Shown here piece by piece: positions 62,908 to 64,000 of a DNA stretch of 64,000 nt (positions are counted from its first letter, which is position 1; each line of letters opens with the position of its first letter). Position numbers and translations under genes: made by a program. The notes below the pieces were generated by a model. That model was not told where the DNA came from. It saw only the letters and a list, made by a program, of their open reading frames with translations, and ran no database searches. This DNA comes from Choristoneura fumiferana (lineage: Eukaryota; Arthropoda; Insecta; Lepidoptera; Tortricidae): contig NC_133473.1 in assembly GCF_025370935.1 (NCBI RefSeq), positions 143,453 to 207,452 of the forward strand, written 5' to 3'.

Positions 62908-63377
62908 ATGTCAGATGTAAGGCTTTAAATATCACAGACTATTTTTACCGATAAGTTATTGTGACAATCAGCCTTCTAGTTTTTATTCTGATATAGCAAA
63001 ACTGTTATAAAAATGGTAAAGCACTTATGGTATGGCATACTTTACCTACGATAGCAGTTTCGTAGACTTTCGAAATCTGCAACGTTACAAATATCATATA
63101 ATAACGCAAAAGTCCTTAACTTTTTAATTATCTGATACTTTTAATTCAGTTCGGAAAAGTTGAATTAATGAAAAAAGTGCCTGCATTCAAATTAAATTAA
63201 ATACCCGATGCGAATGGAAAATGCATTACCAGTACATGTTATTTATTATAGAGTACATGTGATATACAGTGACATAATAATTTAAATGCGTGAACATATT
63301 TAACTTTCGTTTTAAATAGGTGGTGATCATAATGAATGTACGCCAACACGTAATACTCGTAATATATATTATGCTCT
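62908..63377. other. Anonymous AT-rich sequence, no feature seen
   Basis: No frame or repeat recognised up to the Penelope element. Confidence 0.4.
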
Positions 63378-64000
63378 AACGTTTTAAACTTTCGTAATTT
63401 TCACTCATGGTCAAAATACTACCAACGGGACTTATACGCTAACACACACGAGGAAAGGAGTGACGGACAAAGTTGGAGCCGTTTTAGGCAAGTATTCTAT
63501 TAAGGTAGTGTACACGCCTTTGTCCAAAATCGCGAAGCATATTAGGACACCCAAGAATGTCGTTCCCTTCCAAACACCGGGTGTTTATAAGGTTGATTGT
63601 AGTTGTGGTAGTACTTATATCGGACAGAGGAATAGAACAATAATAGCTGAGAGGGTCAAGGAACATAATGCAGCTGTTAAAAATCGCCAGGTACATAAGT
63701 AAGTCAGCCATAGCCGAGCATTTGTTGGAGTCAGGACCAAACCACTGGATTGAGCTTCACCATCCCAAAGTTCTGTCCGCGGAACGTCGTTTCATTCTCA
63801 AGAATGGTACGTGAAGCAGTTGAAATAAAAAAAACATAAAAATTTCAACCGGGACGATGGATATAAGCTTTCATCTTCGTGGAATCCTGTTATTAATAAG
63901 TGTCAGCGTCGGGATGAATGTTCGGAGGGACGATCGGACGTTGTTAGTGTTGTGTGTCGGTGTGATGGGGTGACAAATAAAAATGACCAAGTGCGGGTAG
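63378..64000 (+). mobile_element. Penelope-like element, 5'-truncated, with inverted terminal segment; cut by window edge
   Basis: 63378-63452 is the reverse complement of the Penelope 3' region at 26775-26851. It is followed directly by the linker and endonuclease coding part, then by the same C-terminal and tail sequence as at 26357-26650. The element therefore begins with an inverted copy of its own end, a known Penelope configuration. It continues beyond the window. Confidence 0.85.
63460..63860 (+). pseudogene. Penelope-like polyprotein C-terminus: GIY-YIG endonuclease
   Basis: MTDKVGAVLGKYSIKVVYTP is linker. GVYKVDCSCGSTYIGQRNRT followed by IIAERVKEHNAAVKNRQVHK is the GIY-YIG nuclease core with the CxC feature of Penelope endonucleases, the conserved arginine and the EH pair. 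This nuclease nicks target DNA for retroelement insertion. A 4-bp tandem duplication (AAGTAAGT at about 63697-63704, against a single AAGT at 26358) frameshifts the ORF right after NRQVHK. The C-terminal part (HLLESGPNHWIEL...) continues in another frame. Reverse transcriptase is absent. Confidence 0.85.

Overview
The window looks like lepidopteran (moth or butterfly) nuclear DNA. It is AT-rich and contains no prokaryote-style operons. Almost everything recognisable is a repeat typical of Lepidoptera: tRNA-derived SINEs ending in GATGAT or ATTT tails, RTE-clade LINE 3' ends with the same GATGAT tail, Helitron-like elements running from TCCATACTAAT to CTAG, many small inverted-repeat elements (MITEs), and Penelope-like retroelement (PLE) fragments with a GIY-YIG endonuclease. 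A short interstitial TTAGG-type tract (2417-2432) also fits an insect. I found no convincing host protein-coding gene, rRNA or functional tRNA gene. The window reads as intergenic or long-intron sequence built by nested transposition. Family names come from recognising motifs and architecture, not from a database search.

Layout. 1-4.7 kb is mostly anonymous AT-rich sequence with one LINE ORF2 C-terminus (3.5 kb). 4.7-12.1 kb is dense: a full SINE with a 10-bp target duplication, a 14-unit 37-bp minisatellite (5.85-6.37 kb), a 499-bp inverted-repeat element, an RTE copy inside a MITE, one SINE nested in another, and a foldback inside a decayed RTE copy. 12.7-16.6 kb holds a Helitron-like copy, SINE and RTE fragments. 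16.6-18.3 kb is a 1.67-kb Tc1/mariner-type element with roughly 290-bp iterated terminal repeats and an intact, apparently spliced 76-aa helix-turn-helix ORF. 18.3-24.3 kb is sparse. 24.5-27.4 kb is a 2.9-kb element with 40-bp terminal inverted repeats and about 17 copies of a GGCGTAAGGGAC-like motif; it also carries CAAG arrays and a rearranged PLE fragment. I consider it the least explained object here. 27.4-46 kb alternates SINEs, LINE 3' ends and MITEs with anonymous stretches, and includes a 22-unit hexamer LINE tail at 35.8 kb. 46-52.6 kb holds several MITE types, one carrying the first exon of a transposase-like gene. 55-59 kb holds a repeat split by two LINEs and a 1.9-kb Helitron-like composite with an internal GGAGCGG satellite. 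60.6 kb has a MITE inside a SINE, and 63.4-64 kb a PLE 3' end cut by the window edge.

The parts relate mainly as parasites and partners. The GATGAT-tailed SINEs share their last ~50 bp with the RTE LINEs that probably mobilise them. MITEs carry target-site signatures of Tc1/mariner (TA), PIF/Harbinger (TTA/TAA) and piggyBac-like (TTAA) transposases. Two small DNA elements keep only DNA-binding exons of their transposases. Several nestings give a clear relative order of insertion.
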